A stretch of 59,889 bases of DNA from a virus, in the IMG/VR virus record IMGVR_UViG_3300010371_000040, positions 1-59,889 of that record; one strand, written 5' to 3'. This document shows, in pieces, positions 50,247-58,518 of this stretch. The notes beneath the pieces were generated by a model, which saw nothing but the letters and a program-made list of their open reading frames with translations, was not told the DNA's origin and searched no databases. The translations under genes and the position numbers were made by a program. Each line of letters opens with the position of its first letter. The stretch's first letter is position 1.

Positions 50247-50536
50247 TGAGTACAGGCATATCCAGCCACCGTCAGTCCGATGGAGACTCGCCTGCGGCGG
50301 TTCGCGCCCTGGAGCTCGCGATGGAGGCTAAGACAATCATCCTTCAGCATCAGAAAACGTGCGACGAGGATAGGATCGACCGGCGCCAGCAAATCGCCGA
50401 TCTCCACAAGTCTTTGCTGGCGTCGAAGGAAGAGGTGCAGCGGGTCATCAATCGCGGCATGGCATGGGTCATCTGCATCCTGGTCGCGAGCATGGGCTAC
50501 TTCCTCGTGACATTCGGCCTTCCAGGCCACCACTGA
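50246..50536 (+). CDS. Small protein with C-terminal membrane segment, 96 residues
   Basis: A helical, charged body (DRIDRRQQIADLHKSLLASK) and one C-terminal membrane segment, MAWVICILVASMGYFLVTFG. Tail-anchored layout in the lysis area; may be an Rz-like or holin-associated protein. Confidence 0.6.
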   Translation: MSTGISSHRQSDGDSPAAVRALELAMEAKTIILQHQKTCDEDRIDRRQQIADLHKSLLASKEEVQRVINRGMAWVICILVASMGYFLVTFGLPGHH

Positions 50537-50539
50537 GAA

Positions 50540-50562
50540 AATCTCGACAAAACGGTGTAGTT
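50540..50562 (+). promoter_or_regulatory. ACTACACCR-type site (GGTGTAGTT) before the holin candidate
   Basis: GGTGTAGTT at 50554-50562, with TCGACA 4 bp before it, echoing the arrangement TTGACA-3 bp-GGTGTAGT at 15573-15589. It lies in a 71-bp gap before the gene at 50608, so it may be an operator within a promoter. Confidence 0.4.
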
Positions 50563-50607
50563 GCGGTAAGCGCTTGTTCCTGACATTTGCTCAAGGGAGC
50601 GCGCACC

Positions 50608-51099
50608 GTGGCCGATACGCCCGCAACAGCACCCACCCCGACCGGCCAGACCGCCAAGACCGCCGCTGCGGCCGGTTCGGGCACGGCACTGACGATCATC
50701 CTGCTGTCGATTGGCCTGCACCTCAATATCCACCTCACCGAAGAAGAGGCGGTCGCGTGGACCGGCGCGATTACGGCGGCGGCCGGCTGGATCGGTCACA
50801 GGCTTGAGCGACGCCTGGACGCCAAGCAGCAGGCCGAGCTCGCCGCGCTCGAGACGGACGCCGCGCGCCTGGCGGCAAATCCCGCCGTCCAAGCGATAGT
50901 CTCCGACGCGGTATCGAGGGCGCTGGCGGGTGCAGCCGTTGCCCCCAAGCCGTCGACAGCCACCTCGGCCACTGTGTCGAGCGGCCCCGCGCAGGTCCAG
51001 TCCGGCGCAACCGTCACGCCGTCGAAGCCCGTCCCAATGCCCGGCACGGTGAGCGTGACAAGCGGCACCACGCCGATGTCCTCACACGCCACATCGTAA
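50608..51099 (+). CDS. Holin-like membrane protein, 163 residues, GTG start
   Basis: GTG 50608 behind AAGGGAG. A Thr/Ala-rich N-terminus, then one hydrophobic segment (GTALTIILLSIGLHLNIHL) and a second (AVAWTGAITAAAGWIGHRLE), a charged helix and a disordered tail. Two short membrane segments separated by an acidic turn suit a holin. The assignment is by topology. Confidence 0.55.
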   Translation: MADTPATAPTPTGQTAKTAAAAGSGTALTIILLSIGLHLNIHLTEEEAVAWTGAITAAAGWIGHRLERRLDAKQQAELAALETDAARLAANPAVQAIVSDAVSRALAGAAVAPKPSTATSATVSSGPAQVQSGATVTPSKPVPMPGTVSVTSGTTPMSSHATS

Positions 51100-51112
51100 G
51101 GATCACTACACC

Positions 51113-51328
51113 ATGAAAAAGCGCCACCAACACCAGCGTACCGATGTCCCGCTTATCGGGCTCCTACCGCGAAACCCAAAGCCTCGCGGCTATCGCTCTG
51201 CTCGGATCGGAACTCAGAACCGCCGGATCATCGCGCGTCGCGAATGGGAGGTCGATCAGGGGAACGGCAGCGTGATGCGGGAGTTCACCTTCCACGCCAC
51301 CAAGGGCTATCGGTCGGCCCGCATCTGA
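51113..51328 (+). CDS. Hypothetical basic protein, 71 residues
   Basis: ATG 51113 directly follows ACTACACC (51105-51112) and AAGGA. Arg/Lys/His-rich; it contains YRSARIG and ends KGYRSARI, a small internal repeat. No family recognised. Confidence 0.55.
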   Translation: MKKRHQHQRTDVPLIGLLPRNPKPRGYRSARIGTQNRRIIARREWEVDQGNGSVMREFTFHATKGYRSARI

Positions 51329-51343
51329 ACAGGGAGAATACCC

Positions 51344-51730
51344 ATGAAAATTCGCCATCGCACTCCGAGGCAGAGGGCGCTCTTGTATAAGGTCGCCGCT
51401 GTCCAGGTCATTCTGGCCGCTCTCTCCGGCTGCACCTCGGCCCAAATCGCATCCGGCGTCGCCACCGCAAGCAAGTATCAGCAGGACGTGCAGAACGCCT
51501 GCGCCATCGCATCGGCCAGCGCCAACAACCCGGCGGCCGTGCTGCTCGGTGCGAGCGTCCCGGCGGTCGCCCAGGCGGTCAATCTGGTGAAGGCGTCGTG
51601 CTCGACCGAAGAAGCGGTTGCGTCGCTCGTACTGTCGCCAACGTCGGTGGCGTGGCTCGGAACGCTGAACACGACCATCACCAGCAAAGGCAAGACGGTA
51701 CTGCCGCCGCCGGTCGCACCGACGTCGTGA
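51344..51730 (+). CDS. Lipoprotein (spanin-like candidate), 128 residues
   Basis: AGGGAGAATACCC precedes the ATG. A basic start, a hydrophobic stretch VAAVQVILAALSG and Cys30 in LSGC give a good lipobox. The mature part is Ala/Ser/Val-rich and helical. In a lysis region this suits an outer-membrane spanin, though it is longer than usual and the inner-membrane partner is unclear. Confidence 0.6.
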   Translation: MKIRHRTPRQRALLYKVAAVQVILAALSGCTSAQIASGVATASKYQQDVQNACAIASASANNPAAVLLGASVPAVAQAVNLVKASCSTEEAVASLVLSPTSVAWLGTLNTTITSKGKTVLPPPVAPTS

Positions 51731-52239
51731 GCGCTCTAGCCCGCATCATCCCGCGCCTCGCCTGCCTGCTGGAGGACGAACTCCTGCAGGTCGAGCAGAT
51801 GCTACGGGATCATCGGCACACGCGGCGGGTTCGTGCTACAAGCGTGCGTCTCTCTGGTCTTCATTTCATCAACGCAAACGGAGATTTCCAAATGCCACAG
51901 CAGCAGCTTATCGTCGGCACTCCCTACACCGCCGCACTCGTCTTTACCGATGCCGAGGGCAACACCGGCGTCGGCCCCATCGGTTCCGTCACCGCGTCCG
52001 ATCATGTCGTCACGGCGTCCTTGTCGGCCGACGGTCAGCACCTGAATGTCATCGCGACTGCGGCACCGTCCGGCCCCGTCACGATCACCTGGCACGACCC
52101 GAGCGGATCGATCGCCGACACGGATCTGGTCGAGATCACCGCGGAAGGCACGGGCGATGGGACGGGTGGTCAGACGGGCGGATTTCTTGCCACGTCGGTG
52201 GCGCTGTCCGGTGATCTGGTCGAGGGCACGTCCGCCTGA
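51727..52239 (+). CDS. Hypothetical protein, last gene of the late operon
   Basis: GTG 51727 overlaps the lipoprotein stop (GTGA) and gives 170 residues. A second start, ATG 51892 behind GGAGA, gives 115. The shorter part is Ig-like beta structure (PYTAALVFTDAEGNTGVGPI, NVIATAAPSGPVTITWHDPS) like bacterial Ig-like domains on phage surfaces. Both may be used. Confidence 0.6.
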   Translation: MSALARIIPRLACLLEDELLQVEQMLRDHRHTRRVRATSVRLSGLHFINANGDFQMPQQQLIVGTPYTAALVFTDAEGNTGVGPIGSVTASDHVVTASLSADGQHLNVIATAAPSGPVTITWHDPSGSIADTDLVEITAEGTGDGTGGQTGGFLATSVALSGDLVEGTSA

Positions 52240-52265
52240 TCGGCGGCGGGAATAGAAAGGTATCG

Positions 52266-52300
52266 AGGCCGGCGCCTACGGGTTGCCGGCCTTTTTCTTG
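52266..52300 (+). terminator. Rho-independent terminator of the late operon
   Basis: Stem GGCCGGC (52267-52273) pairs with GCCGGCC (52285-52291), followed at once by TTTTTCTT. It ends the rightward arm and faces the converging leftward genes. Confidence 0.8.
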
Positions 52301-52309
52301 CGCGCCTTC

Positions 52310-52786
52310 TCAATCTTTCTTTGGAAAATCTTCCGGGCTCAGCGTCTCGTCCTCATATAACGCCTGCTCAGCCCCATCTCTCGTCAGCACGAATAGCCAA
52401 TCGCCGCCGAAGGTCGCTCGATTGTCGATTCGAACAGCGAGACCTTTCTTGCACATATCCATCCACGCGCCGTAATCGCCATGGCTTTCACCGGCAACGA
52501 ACCTATTCCGATAGCTCTCTTTGCGTTTGCCGTCTAAGCCAAGTGCATGACGCGCAAGAGAAACCTCAGCGAAATAAAGCTGGCTGTGCTTCCAGCAGAA
52601 TGCCCGGCTCCCGGCGAAAAGCTCGCTATCCCGCATCGGGCAGCTAAAATCACAGTGTTCGGTTCCAGCCATCATGCATTGGCCGCCGTCCATCAGGCCG
52701 CACTCATCCATGAGGTCGTCGTCTTCGTCGCGGTCGAAGTCGTCGGAATCGTAGTCATCGTCGAACCACCCGCGCTGCTCAGACAT
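52310..52786 (-). CDS. Acidic Cys-rich hypothetical protein, 158 residues
   Basis: The N-terminal 30 residues are almost all Asp/Glu (FDDDYDSDDFDRDEDDDLMD), followed by CGLMDGGQCMMAGTEHCDFS, a cysteine cluster that may bind zinc. Overlaps the RecT stop by 8 bp. Last gene of the leftward arm. An acidic DNA-mimic role is possible but unproven. Confidence 0.65.
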   Translation of the reverse strand: MSEQRGWFDDDYDSDDFDRDEDDDLMDECGLMDGGQCMMAGTEHCDFSCPMRDSELFAGSRAFCWKHSQLYFAEVSLARHALGLDGKRKESYRNRFVAGESHGDYGAWMDMCKKGLAVRIDNRATFGGDWLFVLTRDGAEQALYEDETLSPEDFPKKD

Positions 52787-54044
52787 TCAGTCCTCCCGCC
52801 GGCTTGCGGATCTCGGCATTCACCGCCGCGACCGCCTCCGCCAGCCCCACCACAGCACCGATCAGCGGCTTGTTCGCCTGATCGAACGCCAGCATTTCGC
52901 GCGCCTTCCCGTCGGCAAACATCGGCGCGACGATCGCCCGGTAGCGGAGCAGATATTCCCCCTCGCTTTCGAACTTTTCCTCGCCGGTCGGGGTCATCAG
53001 CCGGTAGATCGCGTCCTCGTCGGAGGGTGCGGGCTCGGATTGCCCCGCCGCTGCGTCAATGGCCTCTCGGATATCGAGGCGCATCCGCTTCACCGTATCG
53101 GGATGCTTCTCGGCGATCCGGTCGAACACCTCGCGGTTGCGGTCCAAGAATGCGGTCAGCGCCGGGGCACTTGCGCCGCCGCCCAACCGCTTGCGTATCT
53201 GGTATGCCCAGTTCTCCTCGTTCTCCAGATCGCGCGTCACGCCATCGCCGAAAATCGCTTCCCACTTCGTTTGATCGCGCAGGGAGAACGCCTCCGACGG
53301 AGGCGGCTGCGTTGCGCTGACCGGATGAACTTCGGCGTCAACGATCAGCGCTTGGTCCTCAGCGCGGATGTATGCAGGACTTCCCTGGTCGACGGCGTCG
53401 TCGAGCGCCACAGCCAACTGCAGAAGGTCGATCGGGCACGACTTTGACAGTCGGCGCTTAACCGTCTTCTTCGCCATCTCGACGAAATCGGTGTTCCACG
53501 GCGTATCGGCGCGCTTCGTCTTCGACCGCGCCTTGATCCGCATGATCTCGTCCAGGCCCATCGCATCGACCAGCGGCGGGAACATCTTGCTTTCGAGGGT
53601 GGCGTAGGCGGCGATGATCTTCGTCTTGTCCGGCTGGCGCTTGCTGAAGTCGGGCCAGACCTTCGCATAGCCGCCGGTGCCGAGCATGATCTCGTACCGC
53701 TCGCCTTCGTAGATCGCATTGCCGCCGAGCAGGAAACCAGATCGGGCGGCGATGGTGCCGTACCCCTTCACGCCGGTGACGAATTGCGCCTCGCTGCCGT
53801 AGGGAATGATGAAACCCTGACCGGTCGGCCCATCGCATAGCAGGCCGAGCGTGCAGGCCGTGAAGGCCGCGCGCTGGAGTGAAACTGCGGTGCATTCCCG
53901 AAGCTTATATTCGCGCTCGCAGGCAATCATGATCGACTGCATCACGCGCTTGACCGGCAGATTGGCGTTCGCCGGGATGGCCTCGGCCATGCGCGGCACC
54001 AGCGGCTTGAAGTGGTTCTCAATGACGACGAGTTCAGCAGCCAT
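52779..54044 (-). CDS. recT: RecT-type single-strand annealing protein
   Basis: 421 residues. The core matches RecT: LPVKRVMQSIMIACER, CTAVSLQRAAFTACTLGLLC, YGSEAQFVTGVKGYGTIAAR and FVEMAKKTVKRRLSKSCPID. The C-terminal 150 residues are longer than in minimal RecT. It partners the YqaJ exonuclease encoded next to it for double-strand-break annealing recombination. Confidence 0.85.
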   Translation of the reverse strand: MAAELVVIENHFKPLVPRMAEAIPANANLPVKRVMQSIMIACEREYKLRECTAVSLQRAAFTACTLGLLCDGPTGQGFIIPYGSEAQFVTGVKGYGTIAARSGFLLGGNAIYEGERYEIMLGTGGYAKVWPDFSKRQPDKTKIIAAYATLESKMFPPLVDAMGLDEIMRIKARSKTKRADTPWNTDFVEMAKKTVKRRLSKSCPIDLLQLAVALDDAVDQGSPAYIRAEDQALIVDAEVHPVSATQPPPSEAFSLRDQTKWEAIFGDGVTRDLENEENWAYQIRKRLGGGASAPALTAFLDRNREVFDRIAEKHPDTVKRMRLDIREAIDAAAGQSEPAPSDEDAIYRLMTPTGEEKFESEGEYLLRYRAIVAPMFADGKAREMLAFDQANKPLIGAVVGLAEAVAAVNAEIRKPAGGLNV

Positions 54045-54047
54045 GTT

Positions 54048-55022
54048 TCAGATTCCCAGTTCCTGCGGCAAGTCCGGACCGTTGGCCTGGCTGCAATATT
54101 GTGAAAGATCGGTCGGCATATCCTCGACCTTGGCCGTGAGACGCATCTGGACATGCGCCTTTACGACTTGCGTACGCTCCTTGACCTCGACGCGCGAGAT
54201 ATTGAGGCGCCGCCCGTGGAGCAGCATGGAAGCCGCATCGCCGGCCGCAGCCAGCAGCCTGACCTTGATCTCCTCGGCATCCTTTTTTCCGCCCGACTCC
54301 CGCGCCTTGGCGAACTCGTACGCCTCGATCATGAGCGCCAGTTCGATGGCGCGCTTGTCGTCGAAATCGGCTTCGGTCAGCACCTTCTCACGATCGGTGC
54401 GCGGCAGGGCAAAGATCAGCGCGGGGAGCTCAAGCGCACGGCCAAGCACTTCCGGTTCCCGCTTATGCCTCACGTCGTCCAGGAAGCGGGACGCTTCGGC
54501 GGCAATCTGCTGCTGCACCTCGCCGCCGGGTTCGCGCGGATAGAGGCGGAAGTCGTTGCCGCCGACGAGGCAGGCTATCGCGCCCCACTTCGGAATGCCG
54601 AACTCCGGATGCGGCGTCATGAGCTGCACCTGATGCTGAACCTCGACGTGATCGGGTGCCAATGTGTCGGTCCAGGTGTCGCGCCACCGCATCCAGTCGA
54701 CGTTCTTAGCCTCGACGAAGCCAAGGCCGCGCTGCGGGTCCAGAACGTACCCGTCCGGCGTGCAGCCCACCGGCAGAGAGGGGTGGCGGAAGTACACCGC
54801 CTGGTCGTGCGGCAGAACCTCGGCGCGCAGTTCGTCAGCCGCCGCGCGCAGGATCGTGGGTTCGAGGCGCGAGCCCCATTCCATGCGCTCGTTCTCCTCG
54901 GGATCGACATCGAACCCCTCGGCGAAGTGCTGGTACATGGTGAATCGCGTGGCGTAAGGCGAGCGGTTGAGGATAGCCGGCATCTGGCTGGCGGACACGG
55001 TTTGCTTGGTGATGTCAGGCAC
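54048..55022 (-). CDS. YqaJ-type phage exonuclease
   Basis: 324 residues from GTG 55022 (TAGGAGAAACGCCA upstream). VSASQMPAILNRSPYATRFT, MEWGSRLEPTIL, VGCTPDGYV (catalytic Asp), GFVEAKNVD (E-x-K) and HQVQLMTPHPEFG show the lambda-exonuclease/YqaJ fold. It resects dsDNA ends to feed RecT. Confidence 0.85.
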   Translation of the reverse strand: MPDITKQTVSASQMPAILNRSPYATRFTMYQHFAEGFDVDPEENERMEWGSRLEPTILRAAADELRAEVLPHDQAVYFRHPSLPVGCTPDGYVLDPQRGLGFVEAKNVDWMRWRDTWTDTLAPDHVEVQHQVQLMTPHPEFGIPKWGAIACLVGGNDFRLYPREPGGEVQQQIAAEASRFLDDVRHKREPEVLGRALELPALIFALPRTDREKVLTEADFDDKRAIELALMIEAYEFAKARESGGKKDAEEIKVRLLAAAGDAASMLLHGRRLNISRVEVKERTQVVKAHVQMRLTAKVEDMPTDLSQYCSQANGPDLPQELGI

Positions 55023-55728
55023 TGGCGTTTCTCCTACGGTCGATTTCCTGTTGGGCGTTCCATTTCAGGTCCGCGTCCATATCGGCTTGGTTCAGCATCC
55101 AGTTGAGAAAGCCGGCCTCGACTTCGTGCCATGGCTTGCCGCGGAACTTGCCGAGCGGACACTTCGGGAGCAGGCGCGGCTCTCGGGACCACGCGACCAT
55201 CTGCTTGGCGGTGATCGTGACCAGCAGCGCCTTGAGCAGATGCGCCGTCACGTAGGCGTCCGGCCCCGCCCGATGCGCCGGCATCGTCTTTTCGTGATCG
55301 GGATCGATTATGCTCTGATCCTGAAGCCAGTACCGCAGCGCGCCGTTGGAATGGCTCGGGGCATGCGGCCAGACGCGAAGGGCGCATTTATAGGTGCAGA
55401 TGATCGGAACCGGCGGCTCGAAAAACTTGACCTCGAACTCGGCATTGTGCGCGGCCAGCACGACCACGCCGTCTTCCTCGATCTGAGCTCGGAAATCTCG
55501 CGGCACGAACGGGCCGGACGTTGCCAAGTCACGGATCGATATGTGATGCGCGGCACGGGCGCCGGGATCGATCGACGTGACGCCGCCGCACAGGCGGGAC
55601 ACCGGGTCGGCGATATTCCAGCCGCCCGCATCCTGCACCATGTCGCACGTGCCGACCTCGATCACCTTGGCTTCGGTCGGCTCCATCGCGCTCGTTTCGA
55701 AGTCGACAATTCGAATAAGTGACATCAT
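55015..55728 (-). CDS. DEDD 3'-5' exonuclease (DnaQ-like) with C-terminal zinc-like tail
   Basis: 237 residues. RIVDFETSAM supplies D9 and E11, AAHNAEFEVKF the next Asp/Asn region and HRAGPDAYVTA the last Asp, so the exonuclease is complete. The end, LPKCPLGKFRGKPWHEVEAG, is the short DUF3820-like motif often fused to such enzymes. Probably proofreading or RNA trimming; in an operon with the recombination genes. Confidence 0.8.
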   Translation of the reverse strand: MMSLIRIVDFETSAMEPTEAKVIEVGTCDMVQDAGGWNIADPVSRLCGGVTSIDPGARAAHHISIRDLATSGPFVPRDFRAQIEEDGVVVLAAHNAEFEVKFFEPPVPIICTYKCALRVWPHAPSHSNGALRYWLQDQSIIDPDHEKTMPAHRAGPDAYVTAHLLKALLVTITAKQMVAWSREPRLLPKCPLGKFRGKPWHEVEAGFLNWMLNQADMDADLKWNAQQEIDRRRNASA

Positions 55729-55964
55729 TCCCCCTTGATTTCCGCCATCGTCGCCAAAGGCTGCGCGTCATTGAACGCATCCGTGAGCGCGTCATGCATC
55801 GCCGGATTGTCGGCCCAAATCTCGCGCGCCCGTTTCAGCGCGTCGGCACAGCGCCGATCTTCCTCGGCCCGCTGATCCTTGGGCAATTGATAATCCCACC
55901 CGGCGCGGCAATAACTCATCTCGCCGAGGCACTTGGTGAATTCGGTGATCAGGCCGGCGCTCAT
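55725..55964 (-). CDS. Hypothetical protein, 79 residues
   Basis: Coupled by ATGA at both ends. Helical (RRCADALKRAREIWADNPAM). No recognised domain. Confidence 0.6.
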   Translation of the reverse strand: MSAGLITEFTKCLGEMSYCRAGWDYQLPKDQRAEEDRRCADALKRAREIWADNPAMHDALTDAFNDAQPLATMAEIKGE

Positions 55965-56221
55965 TTCCGGCTCTCCGGCGTGAACGGAAACACCATCGGC
56001 GCTGGCCCAGCCAAAGCGGCAAGGCTGGCATAGTGCTTAATGATCTCCGCGTTCGCCTCGATGGCGGCGCGTCGGACGATGACGGCGAGGTCGGCCGAGA
56101 AGCGCGCCCGGTCGCCGACGTTATCGGGCTGCCACCGGTTCGTGAACCACTCAATCTCGCGGGCCAGGACGGCATCGTTTCGCACCGCCTCGTCACGGTT
56201 GCGCGCGTCGGTCGCGTTCAT
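55961..56221 (-). CDS. Hypothetical protein, 86 residues
   Basis: Coupled at both ends. Helical with several Arg/Glu residues (AREIEWFTNRWQPDNVGDRA). Small early phage proteins of this shape are frequent; no function known. Confidence 0.6.
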   Translation of the reverse strand: MNATDARNRDEAVRNDAVLAREIEWFTNRWQPDNVGDRARFSADLAVIVRRAAIEANAEIIKHYASLAALAGPAPMVFPFTPESRK

Positions 56222-56622
56222 CGGTTTCCTCCATCAGATTGCGCGATTAGGCGAAAAAGGACCGGCCGCGACGGACCCATATCGCCGTCATCGTCATGCA
56301 CCCACCACGATCCGGTCGGCCATTTGCCCTCGTAGTGGCAGCGGTGAATTCCGGTCGATCCAGGCTCGATCACCTCAAATATCGAGCCATCCTTTGGGCA
56401 GTAGATCGCGTCGTTCCAGCCGAGTTCCTTGAGCCGGAGATAGCCGTCGAACATGTGTTTGATCGCTGACTGCACGTCCGGCATCAGGACGGCGCGGACG
56501 GCTTCATGGTCTTTCGCTGCTGCCGAAAGCGCGTCTGCCTCGTCCTTGCGGATCGGCTCGTGGCAGTGGGTGCCGTCCGGATTGCGGAACGTGGCATGGC
56601 CGACAATCGGGTTGTCGCTCAT
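56218..56622 (-). CDS. Hypothetical protein, 134 residues
   Basis: Coupled at both ends. Contains HATFRNPDGTHCHEPIRKDE and a C-terminal beta part with His/Trp clusters (HRCHYEGKWPTGSWWVHDDD). Possibly metal-binding; no known family. Its upstream neighbour lies in a hairpin-rich region with one partial motif copy (TCTACACCG, 56626-56634). Confidence 0.6.
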   Translation of the reverse strand: MSDNPIVGHATFRNPDGTHCHEPIRKDEADALSAAAKDHEAVRAVLMPDVQSAIKHMFDGYLRLKELGWNDAIYCPKDGSIFEVIEPGSTGIHRCHYEGKWPTGSWWVHDDDGDMGPSRPVLFRLIAQSDGGNR

Positions 56623-56984
56623 CTCTCTACACCGCTGATCTGATTGACCGACCGCGCACGCGTCGGTAAGAATTGGGGCGCACCGAGGGTCGCTAAACCC
56701 CCGGCGCGCAACGGAAGGTCTGTGGTCCCAGTCCCTTCCGGTTTCAGGCCCAAGTCGCGGTTGCGACTTTCCCCGAAATTCATGTGGGACCCGCAGTCAC
56801 GGGCTCCTGCTCCCAAAGCCCGATGTACCACCGGGGAATTCACCCGGCCCGCGCCGTTGGCCGCATGAGGCGGCGGCGCAGACACATCGCCTTGTACCGC
56901 AGTTGCCGGGAAACTTAAATCCCGGGCGGGGCGTCTGGCCGTACGATAATCGGCAGCGATGTTGAAACGGTGGTTGAGCATCAT
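56619..56984 (-). CDS. Possible coding gene in a hairpin-rich stretch, 121 residues
   Basis: ATG 56984 behind CCAGGGAC, stop coupled by ATGA to the next gene; both favour a real gene. The product (VHRALGAGARDCGSHMNFGE, RNRDLGLKPEGTGTTDLPLR) has no clear fold. The DNA is unusually rich in perfect hairpins, for example AAGTCGC-ggtt-GCGACTT at 56751-56768 (approximate), plus GGAAGG/CCTTCC and CCGGG/CCCGG pairs. It could be a structured RNA instead, or both. Confidence 0.45.
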   Translation of the reverse strand: MMLNHRFNIAADYRTARRPARDLSFPATAVQGDVSAPPPHAANGAGRVNSPVVHRALGAGARDCGSHMNFGESRNRDLGLKPEGTGTTDLPLRAGGLATLGAPQFLPTRARSVNQISGVER

Positions 56985-57035
56985 GTCCCTGGAGCTAGGG
57001 TCTCTGTAGTGGAGGCGGGGTCTAGCGGGTGGCGG

Positions 57036-58502
57036 CTATTCCGTTTTCTCAGGTTGGGCAACGTGCCCATCCTCGATCACGATCACCTGGCCGCCGGCAC
57101 CAGAGCGGACGCACTCCATCCAGACTTGGAAGTTGTTGTCGGCCGCCATGCCGGCGAGCACCGCCAGGTTCTTGTCGTCCAGCTTGTCGCCGTCCTTGAT
57201 CCGGATGATGCGCAGTTCCGGATTGGCGGCCATCGCGAGCGCGCAGGACACCTTGAGCTGCTGTGCCGTGGACGCCTGGTCGAGCGGCAGACCGTCGAGC
57301 AGCACCATGCCATCGCCGAAGGACATGCCTTCCACCGGCATCTTGGCGCTGGCGATCGCGTCGGCGCGCTTCTTGGCGCGCTCGTCCATGGTGGCGGTGA
57401 GATCGCCGGCCTTGGCCTCCTCCGCCTCGGCCTGCTTGATCAGCTCGGCGCGGCGGTCAGCGGCATCGCATAGCTGATTGCTGCGCTGGCCGGACTCGAT
57501 CTTGTCGACCATGGCGGTGACATCGACGAGCGGATCGAGCGGCTTCCATGTCGCCTGCTCGGCTTCCATGTTCGCGATCGAGGCGGCGAGCGAATCGCGG
57601 TTCGTCTCGAAATGATGCTTCTGGTTGTCCATCGCACCCTCGGCGCCGATCGTCAGGTCGACCTTTCTCTGCTCCAGGCGCTTGATCTCGTCGTCGATGC
57701 GCTTGATCTCCGCGTCGCGCTCGGCGGTGATCTTGCCGATGGCCGCACCATGCTGCTCGCGGCCACGCTCAATCGCTGCCTTGTTGTCGGCGATCTCGTC
57801 CAGCAGCTTCTGCCGGCGCCGCTGCTCCTGCTCGATGGCCGCGTTCGTTTTGCTGGCGTCGGTCATCTGCGCCATGAGTCCGCTGACGTCCACGCGTTCG
57901 GGCACCTCGACCGCCACGACCACACCGGCCGCCTGCGCGCGGAGATCCTTGGCCCGCCGGTTGATATCCGTCCGCTGGGCGAAATCATCCTTGTTCAGCT
58001 GCTCGAGCTCGTCGATGTCCTCGTCGATCTGGACAACGCCCTTGATCATGCTCATCTGCTCAGCCGGCTTCATGCCCATGAACTCGAGCGGATCGAACGC
58101 GATCGTCGACAGCAGGGCGTCCAGCATCGATTGCGGCTTGGGGTATTTCAGCCCCTCCGCGTTCTGGACGGTGAGGGTCGAGCCGCCGGCCGCAGTGAAC
58201 GTGCGCGTGACGACGATCTCGCCCAGATCCAGGCGCACGGATGCCTTTTCCTGTCCCTTGCGCACCGGCTGGGCCGGCAGCGTCTTTTCACCGCCGAGCG
58301 CGTACCAGATCGAATCAAGGCATGACGACTTGCCCTCACCATTGCCGCCTGAGATTTGGATCAGATCCCCGGTCGGGGTGATTTCCACCGCGCTGATGCG
58401 CTTCACGTTCTCGGCCTCGAGGCGGACGATACGCATCTGGCGCTTCGGCTTGGCGGTGGTCGATTTTACCATGTTAGCGTTTTCGTTAAAAAGGTCGCTC
58501 AT
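57036..58502 (-). CDS. SMC/Rad50-like AAA ATPase
   Basis: 488 residues. Walker A is GGNGEGKSS (52-60), after RIVRLEAENVKRISAVEITP. A long charged coiled coil occupies about 170-385, and LDGLPLDQASTAQQLKVSCA with IIRIKDGDKLDD forms the C-terminal half site (signature/Walker B region). This is the single-chain phage recombination ATPase commonly encoded near RecT/exonuclease genes. Confidence 0.85.
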   Translation of the reverse strand: MSDLFNENANMVKSTTAKPKRQMRIVRLEAENVKRISAVEITPTGDLIQISGGNGEGKSSCLDSIWYALGGEKTLPAQPVRKGQEKASVRLDLGEIVVTRTFTAAGGSTLTVQNAEGLKYPKPQSMLDALLSTIAFDPLEFMGMKPAEQMSMIKGVVQIDEDIDELEQLNKDDFAQRTDINRRAKDLRAQAAGVVVAVEVPERVDVSGLMAQMTDASKTNAAIEQEQRRRQKLLDEIADNKAAIERGREQHGAAIGKITAERDAEIKRIDDEIKRLEQRKVDLTIGAEGAMDNQKHHFETNRDSLAASIANMEAEQATWKPLDPLVDVTAMVDKIESGQRSNQLCDAADRRAELIKQAEAEEAKAGDLTATMDERAKKRADAIASAKMPVEGMSFGDGMVLLDGLPLDQASTAQQLKVSCALAMAANPELRIIRIKDGDKLDDKNLAVLAGMAADNNFQVWMECVRSGAGGQVIVIEDGHVAQPEKTE

Positions 58503-58518
58503 TCTGTCGTTCTCCCGG

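Noticed and set aside
56619-56984. Ribosomal or tmRNA-like gene because of dense hairpins
   Set aside because: No conserved rRNA or tmRNA sequence recognised; kept as a possible CDS with an RNA-structure note.
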